Source: Lewinellaceae bacterium | Lineage (GTDB): Bacteria > Bacteroidota > Bacteroidia > Chitinophagales > Saprospiraceae | DNA: 64,000 nt | Assembly: GCA_020636255.1 (NCBI GenBank) | Contig: JACJYE010000015.1 | Location: 1-64,000 of the forward strand | Direction of reading: 5' to 3' | Part shown: piece after piece, positions 33,758 to 43,565 of the stretch | Layout of the letters: every line of letters begins with the position of its first letter | Numbering within the stretch: the first letter of the stretch is position 1 | The notes under the pieces: model-generated | Databases searched by the model: none | What the model saw: only the letters and a program-made list of their open reading frames with translations | What the model was told of the DNA's origin: nothing | Position numbers and translations under genes: made by a program

Positions 33758-35992
33758 TTACATGCCTTTTTCCCAAAGCGCCTTATTGGGTTCTGCACCC
33801 ATTACCATTTCGAGCTTAGCGCCTTCCATTAGCTCGGCATGTGTGATGTACGGGCGCTCCAGCGGTTGCCCGTTGAGCGTTGCAGACTGGATATACGGTT
33901 GTCCATAATTTTTTACCGAAAGCTCAAAAGCTTTTTCTCCACCCAGCGGGATCTTCACCTTTTCAAACATGGGGCTGCCGATGACATAAATGCCCGATGC
34001 CGGGTTGACGGGGTAGAATCCCATAGCGCTGAACACGTACCAGGCCGACATCTGGCCGCAGTCCTCATTGCCGCAAAGGCCTTCTGCCTGGGTGCTGTAC
34101 TGGGTTTCCATAATATTGCGGGCCCGTTCCTGGGTTTTCCAGTGTGCGCCGGCATAGGCATACAGGTATGCGATGTGGTGGCTGGGCTCGTTGCCATGGG
34201 CGTATTGCCCGATAAGGCCCGAGATGTCGGCCGAGGCGTTTTCGCCTTTGATCTCGGAGCTGATCGTAAAGAGGGAATCAAGCTTGGTGATAAAAGGCGC
34301 TTTGCCACCGTGCAGCTCGATCAGGCCATTGACGTCCTGAGGTACGAACCAGCTGTGTTGCCAGGCGTTGCCTTCGGTGTATTCGGCAACGTCGAAGTTG
34401 TGGTCTGAGAATTGGGGGTCGAACGGCGTCTTCCACTCGCCGTTGCTCAATTTGGCGCGCATAAAACCAGTGGAAGCGTCGTAAAGGGGGCGATAGTTCC
34501 GGGCGCGGGCCATAAAGGCCTCATAGTCGTCTTCCTTGCCCATCGCCTTGGCCATCTGGGCAATACACCAGTCGTCAAAAGCATATTCCAGCGTTTTGGT
34601 TACCGACTCGCCGTCCTTGTCGTATGGGATGTAGCCGTATTCGCGGTAGTAATTCGTGCCCCGGATGTCCTGTCTGGCGCTCGCCTTGATCGCCTCGAAG
34701 GCCAGCTCTGTATCGTAATCGCGGTAACCTTTGAGATAGGCGTCCACGATGACAGGCACGGCATGGTAACCGGTCATCGTATTGGTCTCATTACCGAGCA
34801 GCGACCAAACGGGCAGCAGGCCGTATTCCTGGTAATGGGCCAGCAGCGAGCGGACGAAGTCGTTGACCTTGTCGGGCTGGGTGATCGTGTAAAGCGGGTT
34901 GGCAGCTCTGAAGGTATCCCACAGCGAGAAGATATCGTAGCGGGTATAACCGTTGGCCTTGTGGGCCTCGCTGTCGCAGCCCTTGTAGCTGCCATTGGGG
35001 TCGGAGTAAACGACCGGGGCGAGGCAGGAGTGGTATAATGCCGTGTAGAAGGTGCGTTTGAGGTTTTCGTCAGCAGACTGTACCTGTATCTTGGACAATT
35101 CCGCCTGCCAGGCCTGCTGGGCCTCGGTTTTTATCTGCCCGAAATCCTTGTCGGCGATGGTGGCCAGGGCCGCACGGGCGCCCTGCTCATCGGCTGATGA
35201 GATGCCTGTTTTGACGATCAGCTCGGTGGTTTCTGGCGGGAACATGAACAGTGCCCGCAGTTTTTTACCTGTCACGAAGGTTTCGGTGAGCAGCTTCGTC
35301 GAATCGGCGATGGCAATGGCCGTCGAGGGCACGGAGAACTCGAGAGCGTAATACAACCGCTGGTCTTTGGCCCAGCCGGTGGAGAATCGGTAGCCGGTAA
35401 AGGTTTTGCCGCGCTCCTGCATGCGGATGGCCGTTTCCGTCGGTGCGTCCCAGTTGATGGCGAAGCCCAGGTCCAGTAAAACGAATTTCTGCGAGCCCTC
35501 GGGGAAGGTATACCGCTGTATGCCGGCATGTGTGGATGCGCTGAGCTCTACCTGAATGCCATTGTCGAGCTGGACGGAGTAATACCCCGGTTCGGCTTTT
35601 TCCTTGTCGTGCTGGAAATGGGCAGTGTAGGTGGCTAAACGCGGGTCTTCCGCCTGCGACGTAAGGTCGATTGCAGCTACGGCAGGCATCATCGACAGGT
35701 CGCAGAGATCGCCGATGCCCGTACCGCTGAGGTGGGTGTGGCTGAACCCGACGATGGTGTTGCTGACATAGTTGTATCCGGAGCACCAATCCCAGCCCTG
35801 GGCGCCGTTGTCGGGGCTGAGCTGCACGGCCCCGAAAGGCACGGTGGCCCCTGGGTAGACATGGCCGTGGGCGCCCGTGCCGATAAGGGGGTCGGCGTAT
35901 TGCAGAAGGTTCTCAGGTTCTTTTTCCAGGGGCTGGCAGGCGGCCAGGGCCACCATAAGGGAAAGGAGGAGAGAAATGGGTAATAGCCTCAT
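33758..35992 (-). CDS. GH92 alpha-mannosidase, lipoprotein
   Basis: This is a 744-residue protein. A lipoprotein signal (LLSLMVALAACQP) places it on an outer or inner membrane leaflet. GH92 features run the full length: the opening PLIGTGAHGHVYPGATVPFG, GFSHTHLSGTGIGDLCD, YDIFSLWDTFRAANPLYTI, EGNAWQHSWFVPQD, and the catalytic block GLCGNEDCGQMSAWYVFSAM. GH92 enzymes are Ca-dependent exo-alpha-mannosidases that act with inversion. It is probably co-transcribed with GH130 and downstream of SusC/SusD. Linkage specificity cannot be read from the sequence. Confidence 0.95.
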   Translation of the reverse strand: MRLLPISLLLSLMVALAACQPLEKEPENLLQYADPLIGTGAHGHVYPGATVPFGAVQLSPDNGAQGWDWCSGYNYVSNTIVGFSHTHLSGTGIGDLCDLSMMPAVAAIDLTSQAEDPRLATYTAHFQHDKEKAEPGYYSVQLDNGIQVELSASTHAGIQRYTFPEGSQKFVLLDLGFAINWDAPTETAIRMQERGKTFTGYRFSTGWAKDQRLYYALEFSVPSTAIAIADSTKLLTETFVTGKKLRALFMFPPETTELIVKTGISSADEQGARAALATIADKDFGQIKTEAQQAWQAELSKIQVQSADENLKRTFYTALYHSCLAPVVYSDPNGSYKGCDSEAHKANGYTRYDIFSLWDTFRAANPLYTITQPDKVNDFVRSLLAHYQEYGLLPVWSLLGNETNTMTGYHAVPVIVDAYLKGYRDYDTELAFEAIKASARQDIRGTNYYREYGYIPYDKDGESVTKTLEYAFDDWCIAQMAKAMGKEDDYEAFMARARNYRPLYDASTGFMRAKLSNGEWKTPFDPQFSDHNFDVAEYTEGNAWQHSWFVPQDVNGLIELHGGKAPFITKLDSLFTISSEIKGENASADISGLIGQYAHGNEPSHHIAYLYAYAGAHWKTQERARNIMETQYSTQAEGLCGNEDCGQMSAWYVFSAMGFYPVNPASGIYVIGSPMFEKVKIPLGGEKAFELSVKNYGQPYIQSATLNGQPLERPYITHAELMEGAKLEMVMGAEPNKALWEKGM

Positions 35993-36099
35993 GTTACAGA
36001 AATACTTAGGTTTGATGATATAGGCTTTCTTTCGGTTTCCCGGGGTTGATCCTGTGGATACTTCATTTGAGCTGTCTCAAAAGCAAGCTTTGAGGTTTT

Positions 36100-36330
36100 T
36101 CCGGTAAATATTGAACCGCGAAGGCGCAAAGTAGGTTCCCGCAAAGGGCGCTAAGGTTTCACCAAGGGCGCTAAGGTATTTTACCACACTTGGCGTACTT
36201 CGCGCTGCCTTTGCGTACTTCGCGGGAGAAATCCTGGAGGTTCCCGCAGAGGACGCAGAGGTTTTTCGCGGGAAGAGCTCCTTCTATACGCCCTGCTTTG
36301 CGCTTTTCTCCGCGTCTTTACGTCTTTGCG
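36100..36330. repeat. GCAAAG/TTTGCG dispersed repeat region
   Basis: The 534-nt gap between the SusD stop and the GH92 start holds no gene. It contains AAGGGCGCTAAGGT twice (36144-36157 and 36164-36177), GCGTACTTCGCG twice near 36190-36225, and many GCAAAG/CTTTGCG words. It resembles a dispersed intergenic repeat family; a similar text lies at 59230-59420. Confidence 0.6.
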
Positions 36331-36460
36331 TTTAATTATTCTGCAGGTTTTCCTTCTGCAGGTTCTTTTGATACAGCGCCAATAGATGCTGAGGCCTGAA
36401 GGCCATTTGATGCTATTTTGTTATGCTGCGGGGATACCGGTATCAATAGTATCCAAACAA

Positions 36461-36493
36461 GGACGCCCCAAATCGTTCGTTTTTGGGGCGTCC
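36461..36493 (-). terminator. Strong stem-loop after SusD
   Basis: There are perfect 12-bp arms, GGACGCCCCAAA (36461-36472) and its complement (36482-36493), with a 9-nt loop. It lies 33 nt past the SusD stop on the minus strand. The following minus text is TTGTTTGG, a weak T tail. It probably separates SusCD from the GH92-GH130 genes. Confidence 0.7.
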
Positions 36494-36526
36494 CGTTCTA
36501 ATGTATGAAAACTTACCTAAAGCAGT

Positions 36527-38047
36527 TTACTGTTTGTCCCACCACATGGGCACCGTCAGCATCTGGTTGAAGGCAGAGGGCATACCCTGGCGCTGCAGCG
36601 CCTCGTCGAGCTTGTCGGGGTTGTTGGCCCTTTCGCCTTCGAAATAGGCCAGGCGGCGCGGGATCTTCCCGCTGGTCACGTTACCTGGGTAGTCAACGGG
36701 AACCAGTTCGGGGAAGCCGCTACGGCGGTAGTTGGCGTAGGCCTCGTATTCATTCAGGAAGTTGGCAGCCCAGTGCTGCTGGCCGATCATGCGCATGGAG
36801 CCGTCGAAAGGATGTGCTGCCAGGTAGGCGTCAACATCTGCATCGGCAACGGCTGCACTTGCGTCGAACAGGTCGCCGTACTGCTTCATTGCGGCGCGTA
36901 CACCGGCATTGTAGTGCGTGGCGGCGTCGCCACCCCAGCCCCGTGCGGCAGCTTCTGCCAGCAGGAACTCGACTTCCGAGTAGAACATGAAGATCATCGG
37001 AGAAGCGGTGGTCACCAGGCTCGTGTTAACGGCGCTGAACTGGCCCATGTCCAGTTCGGCGGTCGGGTCGAGGCCCAGGAATTCCTTGATGGTTGTGGCG
37101 TCATAGCCATTGGGCAGGCCCTTCTGGGCAGTGCCGTTGGGCACGTAGCTGATCGCGTCGAGGCGCGGGTCGTTGTTGGCTTCCATCCAGTCGATGAACG
37201 TCTTGCTCATCTTCTGGCTGTTGTCGGCCAGCCATACTTCGCCGATACCGTTGCGGTTGATGCCTTCCGGGCCATCGGTATGAGGCACCTTGGCGCTGTC
37301 GTCCTGGCTGTCCATCACGCCACCTGCGATGGCTTTCTTAACCCACGACTCGGCAGCGGTGGGGTCCACCTTCGTCATGCGCATACCCAGGCGCAGCATC
37401 AGGGAATAACCATACTTCTTCCACTTGTCGATGTCGCCGCCATAGATGAAATCAGCAGAGCCATAGGTCGGCTGGCCGGCGTCGAACTGAGCGCAGGCCT
37501 CTTCCAGCTCCTTCAGCATGTCGGCATAGATCTCCGATTGCGGGTCGTACGACGGGAAGTCGATACCTTCCAGATACGCTTTACCCGCTTCGGAATAGGG
37601 GACATCACCGTACAGGTCGGTGATGCGGTGGAACATGGCCACGCGCCAGATACGGGCAGCCGCAAGTTTGTTGGCCACCTCTTCACCAGCAGCGAGCTTA
37701 TTCTCCAGCGTGTTGATCAGGTCGACGGACTGCAGGACCTGCTGCTGATAGCAGCGCTCCATCAGCGAACCAGAATACTGAGCGTTGTAGAGGTACTTGT
37801 CGCCAGACCAGTACGTGGGCAGTGCGGCAAGGTGCTGGATCATGGTGGAAGAATAGATCAGTACCGTCCGCCAGTTTTCATAGCGCTCGCCGGAAACCCG
37901 GAGTTGCAGGAAGGAAAACTGGAAGTCGGGGTTGATCTCGTTGGCCGACAGCGGGTCGATGTTGGTGTCGCCGAAGTCGTCGCACGATTGCAGGGCGAAG
38001 GCGAGCACCAGCAGAGAAAGGAACAGTTTTTTAAATATGTTTTTCAT
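36527..38047 (-). CDS. SusD/RagB-family nutrient-binding lipoprotein
   Basis: This is a 506-residue protein with a lipobox signal (LVLAFALQSCDD). It belongs to the SusD-like group 2 type: DTNIDPLSANEINPDFQFSF, RIWRVAMFHRITDLYGDVPY, YGYSLMLRLGMRMTKVDP and, near the end, NYRRSGFPELVPVDYPGN. It would lie on the cell surface as the lid of the adjacent TonB-dependent SusC barrel and bind the glycan. Genome context (GH92, GH130) suggests a mannose-containing glycan. A 112-nt spacer with an inverted repeat separates it from SusC. Confidence 0.94.
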   Translation of the reverse strand: MKNIFKKLFLSLLVLAFALQSCDDFGDTNIDPLSANEINPDFQFSFLQLRVSGERYENWRTVLIYSSTMIQHLAALPTYWSGDKYLYNAQYSGSLMERCYQQQVLQSVDLINTLENKLAAGEEVANKLAAARIWRVAMFHRITDLYGDVPYSEAGKAYLEGIDFPSYDPQSEIYADMLKELEEACAQFDAGQPTYGSADFIYGGDIDKWKKYGYSLMLRLGMRMTKVDPTAAESWVKKAIAGGVMDSQDDSAKVPHTDGPEGINRNGIGEVWLADNSQKMSKTFIDWMEANNDPRLDAISYVPNGTAQKGLPNGYDATTIKEFLGLDPTAELDMGQFSAVNTSLVTTASPMIFMFYSEVEFLLAEAAARGWGGDAATHYNAGVRAAMKQYGDLFDASAAVADADVDAYLAAHPFDGSMRMIGQQHWAANFLNEYEAYANYRRSGFPELVPVDYPGNVTSGKIPRRLAYFEGERANNPDKLDEALQRQGMPSAFNQMLTVPMWWDKQ

Positions 38048-38091
38048 TGTCTGTTATCTGTTTTATAGTGCGGTATTGGGAACAAGGAACA

Positions 38092-38133
38092 AGGTATTAG
38101 GTATGGGTGAAAACCCTGGCGTACCTAATACCT
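38092..38133 (-). promoter_or_regulatory. Inverted repeat in the SusC-SusD spacer
   Basis: AGGTATTAGGTA (38092-38103) pairs perfectly with its complement (38122-38133); a second short pair, GGTAC...GTACC, follows at about 38134-38152. The stem may stabilise the SusC mRNA end or tune SusD expression. The surrounding AACAAGG words look like a dispersed repeat. Confidence 0.5.
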
Positions 38134-38159
38134 GGTACCCTGTACTTTGTACCGTAAAT

Positions 38160-41100
38160 TTAGAACTTCACGTTCAGGTCAAAGCCGAAGCTGCGGGTCT
38201 GGGGAACACCGAACATTTCCAGGCCCTGGGCATTGGCGTTGGTGTACGTGGATTCCGGGTCGATGTTGTCCACCTTCTTGTAAAGGATCGCCAGGTTACG
38301 GCCTACGAGGCCCAGGCTGATGCCGGAGAAGGGAGTCTTTTCGATGAAGGAACGCGGCAGGCTGTAGGTCAGCGTGAACTGACGCAGCTTGACGAAGCTG
38401 GCGTCTTCTACGAATTCCTCGGCGATGCCGTATACGCGGCCCCAGTAATCCTGAACGTTCTCCGGTTCCAGCTTGGTGGTATTGCCGTCAGGCATAACGA
38501 TCTCGCCGGTCTCGCGGCCATCCAGCGTGTTCTGGTGCAAACCACGCAGGTAGGCGAAGGCATTGGTAGCAGCATAGATATCGCCACCGAATTTGCCGTC
38601 GAGCAGGAAGCTGAAGTTGAAATTCTTATAACCAAAGGTGTTGCGCAAGCCCAGGGTCATGGGGTGGATACCTTCGCCCAGGTTTTCGATATCGCCAACT
38701 ACCGGCAGGCCGTCGGCGTCCAGCATGATATTGCCGTTGTCGTCGCGGGCATAGGTATAACCCCTGATGATGCTGTAGGGCTGGCCTTCCATCTGGAAGA
38801 TATAGGCCGTACGCGTGCGGCTTTCATCCTGCGACAGCAATTCCTGGTCGTTTTCCGGGTCCAGCAAGCTCACGACCTCGCTCTTGTTGTAGGCCAGGTT
38901 GAAGGACAGGTCCCAACGGAAGTTCGTCGTGCGGACAGGGGCAACAGACAGCAGCAATTCGACGCCTTTGTTGCTCAGCTCGCCAACGTTGACCACCTTG
39001 GTGTTGAAACCGGAAGTCGTGGGAAGGCCTGCTTTGAGGATGTCGCGCTCCGTTTTACGGTCGTAGTACGAGAAGTCGACGCCCACTCGGTTGTTGAACA
39101 GGCGAAGGTCGAGGCCGACTTCCACTTCGGTATTGAGCAGCGGCTCAAGCGTCAAGCTCGGAAGATCGCTGGAAGTAATGCCGCCCAATGCCTGGCCGAG
39201 GTGGCCCTGGCCGAACAGGCCATAAGCGAGCAACAGCTGATAGGGGTCCGTATCGCCACCAACCTGTGCCCAGGAAGCACGCAGCTTGGCGAACGTTACA
39301 GCCTGCGGCATCTGGAAGGCATCGCTCAACACGAAGCTCAGGCCGACGGATGGATAGAGCAGGCCGTTATTGTCTGTAGGCAGCGTTGACCACCAGTCCT
39401 GACGCGCCGTACCGGTCAGGTACAGGAAGTTGTTATAAGAAAGTTCCACTGAGCCATAGAGCGAGTTGATCTGCTCCTTGGTGATATCGTAGTCTACACT
39501 GCGGTTCTGAGTGTTGGTGATCTGCTCCAGGAACGGAATGTTAAACGTATTTCCGGAACCACCTACCAATTGGATATTTTGCTTCATCTGGTTGCCACCG
39601 ACGAAGGCGTTCAGGCCGATGGTGCCGAACTTCTTGTCAACCCCGATCATGAAGTCTTTGTTGACCTCCCTGAAATCATAGCTGCGCTCAGAAATGGATC
39701 CCAACGGCGTGTAGTTCGTGCCGTAAGGCTCCAGGTTGGTGCGCCGTTCGTTGTACGTATCCATGCCTATACGGCCCTGGATGTACAACCAGTCGAAGAC
39801 GTCATAATGCAGGGTCAGGTTGCCGAGCAGGCGGTCTTTACTGTTGTCCGCCCTGAAGTGGTAAGCGGCAAAGTACGGGTTGGTGACGTAAATGTTGTCG
39901 TTGAAGTCGTTCTCGCCACCGGTTTCGTCCGTACCGTCTCCGTTAGGCCCGGCCAGGGTTTCGATATCTACGTTGGCCGGCAGCGACCAGGCGGTGTAGT
40001 TGGCGTTACCCGGCGAGTCGGACAGGCGCGGGCGGTTGCGTACGTCTTCTTTGATATAGGAACCGCTAAGGGTCGCCGTGAGGCGGTCGAAGAACTTGGC
40101 GTTGATCTTACCGGTGAAGTTGTTCCGGTCCAGGCCGGAATTGGGCACGATGCCCTCGTTCTGCAGGTTGGTCACGCCAATGCGGAAGTTGTAGTTATCG
40201 TCACCACCGGTAAGGCTCATGGAGTTGGTCCAGGTGCTACCGGTGCGGTAGAAGCGCTCGAGGTTGTTGCCAACGTCGGAGTAGGGGCGCGATACGCCAT
40301 CCCACTGGATGACCTGAGAACCGTCCAGCTGGTCGCCCCATGCGTACAGGCCGAAAGCGACGGCGTCGCTGGCGCTGGCAGGCTTGGCGCCACGGTTGCC
40401 GGAACCGTATTGCGTCTGGAAGTCGTAGGTATTGACGATGTTCTCGAAGGTGTAGTTGCTGCTTACTTCTACGCCGATGCCTTTGCGCTTGGCGCCCGAC
40501 TTGGTCGTGATCAGGATCACGCCGTTGGAAGCGCGGGCCCCGTAGAGGGCCGCCGCCGTATTGCCTTTCAGCACCGTCATGGTTTCGATATCGTCGGGGC
40601 TGATGCTGGAGATACCATCACCCCAGTCCTGGCCACCCCACATCCCGGCATTACCCAGGTTGGTGTTGTCGATGGGAATACCATCGACAACGTAGAGCGG
40701 CTGGTTATTGCCGGTCAGAGAGCTGTTGCCCCGGATGACCACGCGGCTGGAGCCGCCCGGGCCGGTAGCGATGTTGCTCACGTTCACGCCGGCCACTTTG
40801 CCGGCCAGTGCATTGGCTACGTTGATCTCGCGGGCTTCCGTAAAGTCGTCGCCCGATACCTCCGTTACGGAATACCCAAGGGCCTTTTTATCCCTTTCGA
40901 TACCCAGTGCGGTTACGACTACTTCGTCGAGCTGAACACCTTCCTCCAGCGTGATGTCAAGGGTGCTCTGTGCGCCCACGGCCACCGTTTGGGAGGAATA
41001 GCCTATGAGGGAGAACTGAAGGCTTGCGCCCTCCTTCACCTCCAGGCTGTACATGCCGTCTATATCGGTGATGGTACCATTACTGGCGCCCACCTCCAGC

Positions 41101-41225
41101 ACGTTGACCCCGATCAGGGCTTCTCCACTATCGTCTGTCACTTTACCTGAGACCGTGCGCTGGGCCCAGGCCGACATCGAGAGGAAGAGAACTAGCGATG
41201 TAAAGAGTAAAAGTCGCTTTTCCAT
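38160..41225 (-). CDS. SusC/RagA-type TonB-dependent outer-membrane transporter
   Basis: This is a 1021-residue protein from the ATG at 41225; the frame is open to 41321. After the signal (VLFLSMSAWAQ), a CarboxypepD_reg-like domain runs from about 24 to 100 (GKVTDDSGEALIGVNVLEV). The plug starts with a TonB-box-like LDEVVVTALG and carries the SusC signature (VVIRGNSSLTGNNQPLYVVD, then GASNGVILITTKSG). The rest is the 22-strand barrel, ending RSFGFDLNVKF. It takes up oligosaccharides with the SusD partner. A canonical -7 box lies about 46 nt upstream. No TonB N-terminal signalling domain is seen, so the ECF/FecR pair at 12 kb is not its obvious regulator. Confidence 0.95.
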   Translation of the reverse strand: MEKRLLLFTSLVLFLSMSAWAQRTVSGKVTDDSGEALIGVNVLEVGASNGTITDIDGMYSLEVKEGASLQFSLIGYSSQTVAVGAQSTLDITLEEGVQLDEVVVTALGIERDKKALGYSVTEVSGDDFTEAREINVANALAGKVAGVNVSNIATGPGGSSRVVIRGNSSLTGNNQPLYVVDGIPIDNTNLGNAGMWGGQDWGDGISSISPDDIETMTVLKGNTAAALYGARASNGVILITTKSGAKRKGIGVEVSSNYTFENIVNTYDFQTQYGSGNRGAKPASASDAVAFGLYAWGDQLDGSQVIQWDGVSRPYSDVGNNLERFYRTGSTWTNSMSLTGGDDNYNFRIGVTNLQNEGIVPNSGLDRNNFTGKINAKFFDRLTATLSGSYIKEDVRNRPRLSDSPGNANYTAWSLPANVDIETLAGPNGDGTDETGGENDFNDNIYVTNPYFAAYHFRADNSKDRLLGNLTLHYDVFDWLYIQGRIGMDTYNERRTNLEPYGTNYTPLGSISERSYDFREVNKDFMIGVDKKFGTIGLNAFVGGNQMKQNIQLVGGSGNTFNIPFLEQITNTQNRSVDYDITKEQINSLYGSVELSYNNFLYLTGTARQDWWSTLPTDNNGLLYPSVGLSFVLSDAFQMPQAVTFAKLRASWAQVGGDTDPYQLLLAYGLFGQGHLGQALGGITSSDLPSLTLEPLLNTEVEVGLDLRLFNNRVGVDFSYYDRKTERDILKAGLPTTSGFNTKVVNVGELSNKGVELLLSVAPVRTTNFRWDLSFNLAYNKSEVVSLLDPENDQELLSQDESRTRTAYIFQMEGQPYSIIRGYTYARDDNGNIMLDADGLPVVGDIENLGEGIHPMTLGLRNTFGYKNFNFSFLLDGKFGGDIYAATNAFAYLRGLHQNTLDGRETGEIVMPDGNTTKLEPENVQDYWGRVYGIAEEFVEDASFVKLRQFTLTYSLPRSFIEKTPFSGISLGLVGRNLAILYKKVDNIDPESTYTNANAQGLEMFGVPQTRSFGFDLNVKF

Positions 41226-41599
41226 AGTTTGGACCGAATTTTGTATTAGATGATAGATGATAATCTTTTTCAAAGGTACGTAAACTTTTCTCAGATGGAA
41301 GAAAAAAAACCGCAAAAACACGCATGGCCTAATGCCTTTTTCGGCAAAATCACTCCTGCAAAAGGCTAGGGTGCTTGCCGCGTATAATTTTGTTACAACA
41401 TTGGTTTGTAAATGTTTCTTTTAAAACTTTATGTCAATATGGAATTTACTTTTATTTTGTGGCACTGAAACTTACAGTTAAGCATTTCGTAAAAAACACG
41501 CAAAAAACTGCAATTTTGTTCAGGCCTTTGCGGGTTTAACAAACAAAACCGCAGGCCCGGCGTTAAAAGGTTTGCAGAGATCGCAATGAAAAAAACGCA
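41226..41599. promoter_or_regulatory. Divergent control region between susC and the DeoR gene
   Basis: This is a 374-nt AT-rich region without a gene. It must hold the promoters of both divergent units, and probably operator sites for the DeoR-type regulator. Repeated GCAAAAA/GTTTTTGC and TTTGT/ACAAA words occur, but I cannot define an operator. Confidence 0.45.
41271..41278 (-). promoter_or_regulatory. Bacteroidota -7 element TACCTTTG for susC/susD
   Basis: This is an exact TAnnTTTG match on the minus strand about 46 nt before the SusC ATG. Upstream lies a T-rich tract where the -33 TTTG would be, but no exact box. Confidence 0.5.
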
Positions 41600-42349
41600 A
41601 TGCTTAAGGAAGAACGCCATCAGTTGATACTGGAAGAAGTAACCCGGCACAATAAGGTCCGGTCAGCCGAGCTTTGCCGGATGCTGAAAGTGTCGGAGGA
41701 TACGGTGCGCCGTGACCTTAAGGAGCTTGCAGACCAGGGCATTGTCCGCAAGGTTCATGGCGGTGCGGTAGCGAACAGCCTCATCCCACAGGAGTATCGC
41801 GAACATACCATCGACCATATCGGCCAGAAAAGGGCCATTGCGGAAAAGGCCCTGAGCCTGGTCCAGGACGGGCAGGTCATCATTATCGACGGAGGGACCA
41901 CCAACTTCGAGCTGGTACGCCTGTTCCCGGAAAGCCTTCAGGCCACTGTTTTTACCAACTCCATTCCCATAGCCGGCGAACTCTGCAGCCACCACGGTAT
42001 AGAACTGTTCCTCTTCGGCGGCAAAGTGCTCAAGAACGCCAGGGTGGCCGTAGGCATGGACGTCCTGCATTTCCTGTCCGAATTGTACGCCGATATCTGC
42101 TTTATCGGCACCCGCAGCCTGCACGCCGGCCTGGGCATTTCCACCACCCGCCGTGAGGAAGCGCAGGTGAAACGCAAACTTGCAGAAGTATCCGCCCAGG
42201 TAGTCGCCCTCGTCACCTCCGACAAGATCGGCACCCTTCAGCCCTTCCGCGTCGTCGAATTGGAGCAGGTGCATACCATCGTCACCGAACTGCCTCCCGG
42301 CGACCCCATGCTGAAGCCTTTTCTGGATAGGGGCGTAGAGGTGCTCTAG
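41600..42349 (+). CDS. DeoR/GlpR-family transcriptional regulator
   Basis: This is a 249-residue protein. The N-terminal winged helix (about 5-60) reads LILEEVTRHNKVRSAELCRM, LKVSEDTVRRDLKELADQG and VRKVHGGAV, the DeoR signature. The C-terminal sugar-phosphate sensor domain (75-245) has VIIIDGGTTNFELVRLFP, ATVFTNSIPIAGEL, CFIGTRSLHAGLGISTTRRE and ALVTSDKIG. DeoR proteins respond to phosphorylated sugars, so mannose-6-phosphate or a relative is a sensible effector. It is divergent from susC, the natural target. Confidence 0.94.
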   Translation: MLKEERHQLILEEVTRHNKVRSAELCRMLKVSEDTVRRDLKELADQGIVRKVHGGAVANSLIPQEYREHTIDHIGQKRAIAEKALSLVQDGQVIIIDGGTTNFELVRLFPESLQATVFTNSIPIAGELCSHHGIELFLFGGKVLKNARVAVGMDVLHFLSELYADICFIGTRSLHAGLGISTTRREEAQVKRKLAEVSAQVVALVTSDKIGTLQPFRVVELEQVHTIVTELPPGDPMLKPFLDRGVEVL

Positions 42350-42374
42350 AGCATTTGAAGGCGCAATTCACATT

Positions 42375-43514
42375 TCACTTTCCCTTCACCACTGCCCAGT
42401 GCTCATCCGTCATGGAGCTGTAGTCGAACAGGCTGAAACCGCTGGCGCCGGCGCGGCGGCTGATGCTGATAGCCTGGGCCAGTTCCTCGGGGTTTAACTG
42501 CGGAATGAAAAGGCCGCTGTAGATGGGCTTGCTGTGGTTGAGCCGCTCCAGGCCCGCTTTCACCTGCTCGCCAATCCAGTTGATGTCTTCGTTGTAGAAG
42601 CCCTGGTACAACATGGGCAGGAAGGCGTCGAGATCCCACTTGTGCCACTGCTGGCGCACGCTCTCCCAGTTGGGGAATACCGCAGCCGTTACCTTCTTGC
42701 CGTAGCGGTGGGCCGTCGGCACGAGTTTGCCATTGACCAGCCCGGTGACGGCGTCGTAGCGGAACTGCCTCCAGGCTTCGTTCTGCGAGGGGTCCTCCAG
42801 GTCGGTCAGGGGGTCTATGCCTGTTTGGGCCTTGAACTGCTCGCGGCAGTAGGTGGAATAGCTGTAGTCGTATTCCGGGTATTCGCGGTCCTGTACGATA
42901 TTGTACTTGGGCTGCAGCCCTTCTGCCAGGATGACGTCGGGCACGCGGATGTAATCGAGGTGTATGCCGTCCAGCCCATCGATCTTGCCCAGGGCCTCTA
43001 CGCGGGCCTGCACAAAGTCCTGGACTTCGGGATGGCAGGGGCATAGGAATTTGTAGTAGTCGACATAGGCCGGTTTCTCATTTGCCGGCTCCCCCTTGCC
43101 GTTGACGGCATACCAGTCGGGGTGCTTTTCGATGATCTCCGGGATGTTGCAAGGCATGCTCCACATCCAGGCGTGTATCTGCAGCCCCGCCTCGTGAGCC
43201 AGCGGTACGAGCCGTTCCAGCAGGGGTTCTTTGACCGGAACACCCGGCACATCGATCTGGAACAGCGCCTCATGGCTGTTGAAGATCTGCGGCAGCACCG
43301 CCTCGATGCCTGCGGCCCGGATCTTCCCGAAACGCTGCTTCCATTCGTCGTCGCTCAGCCCCAGCTCGGGCCGCAGCCAGAGCCAGCTCTTGGGAAGGCC
43401 TTCCACCACAGGGTAAACAGGCGGGCGGCTGGTGTCGCATGAAGGCAATGCAGGCAGGGCCATCCAGGCCAGAGCACCCTGGCCCAGTGTCTTGAGGAAT
43501 TGTCTTTTGTTCAT
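42375..43514 (-). CDS. Putative glycoside hydrolase of the GHL10 type
   Basis: This is a 379-residue lipoprotein (signal MNKRQFLKTLGQGALAWMAL, lipobox LPSC). A TIM-barrel of the GHL10 / DUF4015-like group is suggested by KIRAAGIEAVLPQIFNSH, LVPLAHEAGLQIHAWMW, the strand GLDGIHLDYIRVPD with likely catalytic acids, KKVTAAVFPNW and DAFLPMLYQGFY. Relatives include uncharacterised exported glycosidases. It follows a GH92 gene by 51 nt on the same strand, so it is probably part of the same mannoside regulon. Substrate unknown. Confidence 0.82.
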   Translation of the reverse strand: MNKRQFLKTLGQGALAWMALPALPSCDTSRPPVYPVVEGLPKSWLWLRPELGLSDDEWKQRFGKIRAAGIEAVLPQIFNSHEALFQIDVPGVPVKEPLLERLVPLAHEAGLQIHAWMWSMPCNIPEIIEKHPDWYAVNGKGEPANEKPAYVDYYKFLCPCHPEVQDFVQARVEALGKIDGLDGIHLDYIRVPDVILAEGLQPKYNIVQDREYPEYDYSYSTYCREQFKAQTGIDPLTDLEDPSQNEAWRQFRYDAVTGLVNGKLVPTAHRYGKKVTAAVFPNWESVRQQWHKWDLDAFLPMLYQGFYNEDINWIGEQVKAGLERLNHSKPIYSGLFIPQLNPEELAQAISISRRAGASGFSLFDYSSMTDEHWAVVKGK

Positions 43515-43565
43515 ATTGATGTTTTTAAAAACACGTCAGCACGTTGAGGCTGCCCCATCCCCCAG

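Noticed and set aside
36773..38068. 431-residue plus-strand frame opposite SusD
   Set aside because: Antisense shadow of a clear SusD-like gene; it has no signal or family match.
38068..41150. Long plus-strand frames opposite SusC (for example 39570-41150 and 37932-39389)
   Set aside because: They are antisense shadows of a clear SusC gene with no domain of their own.
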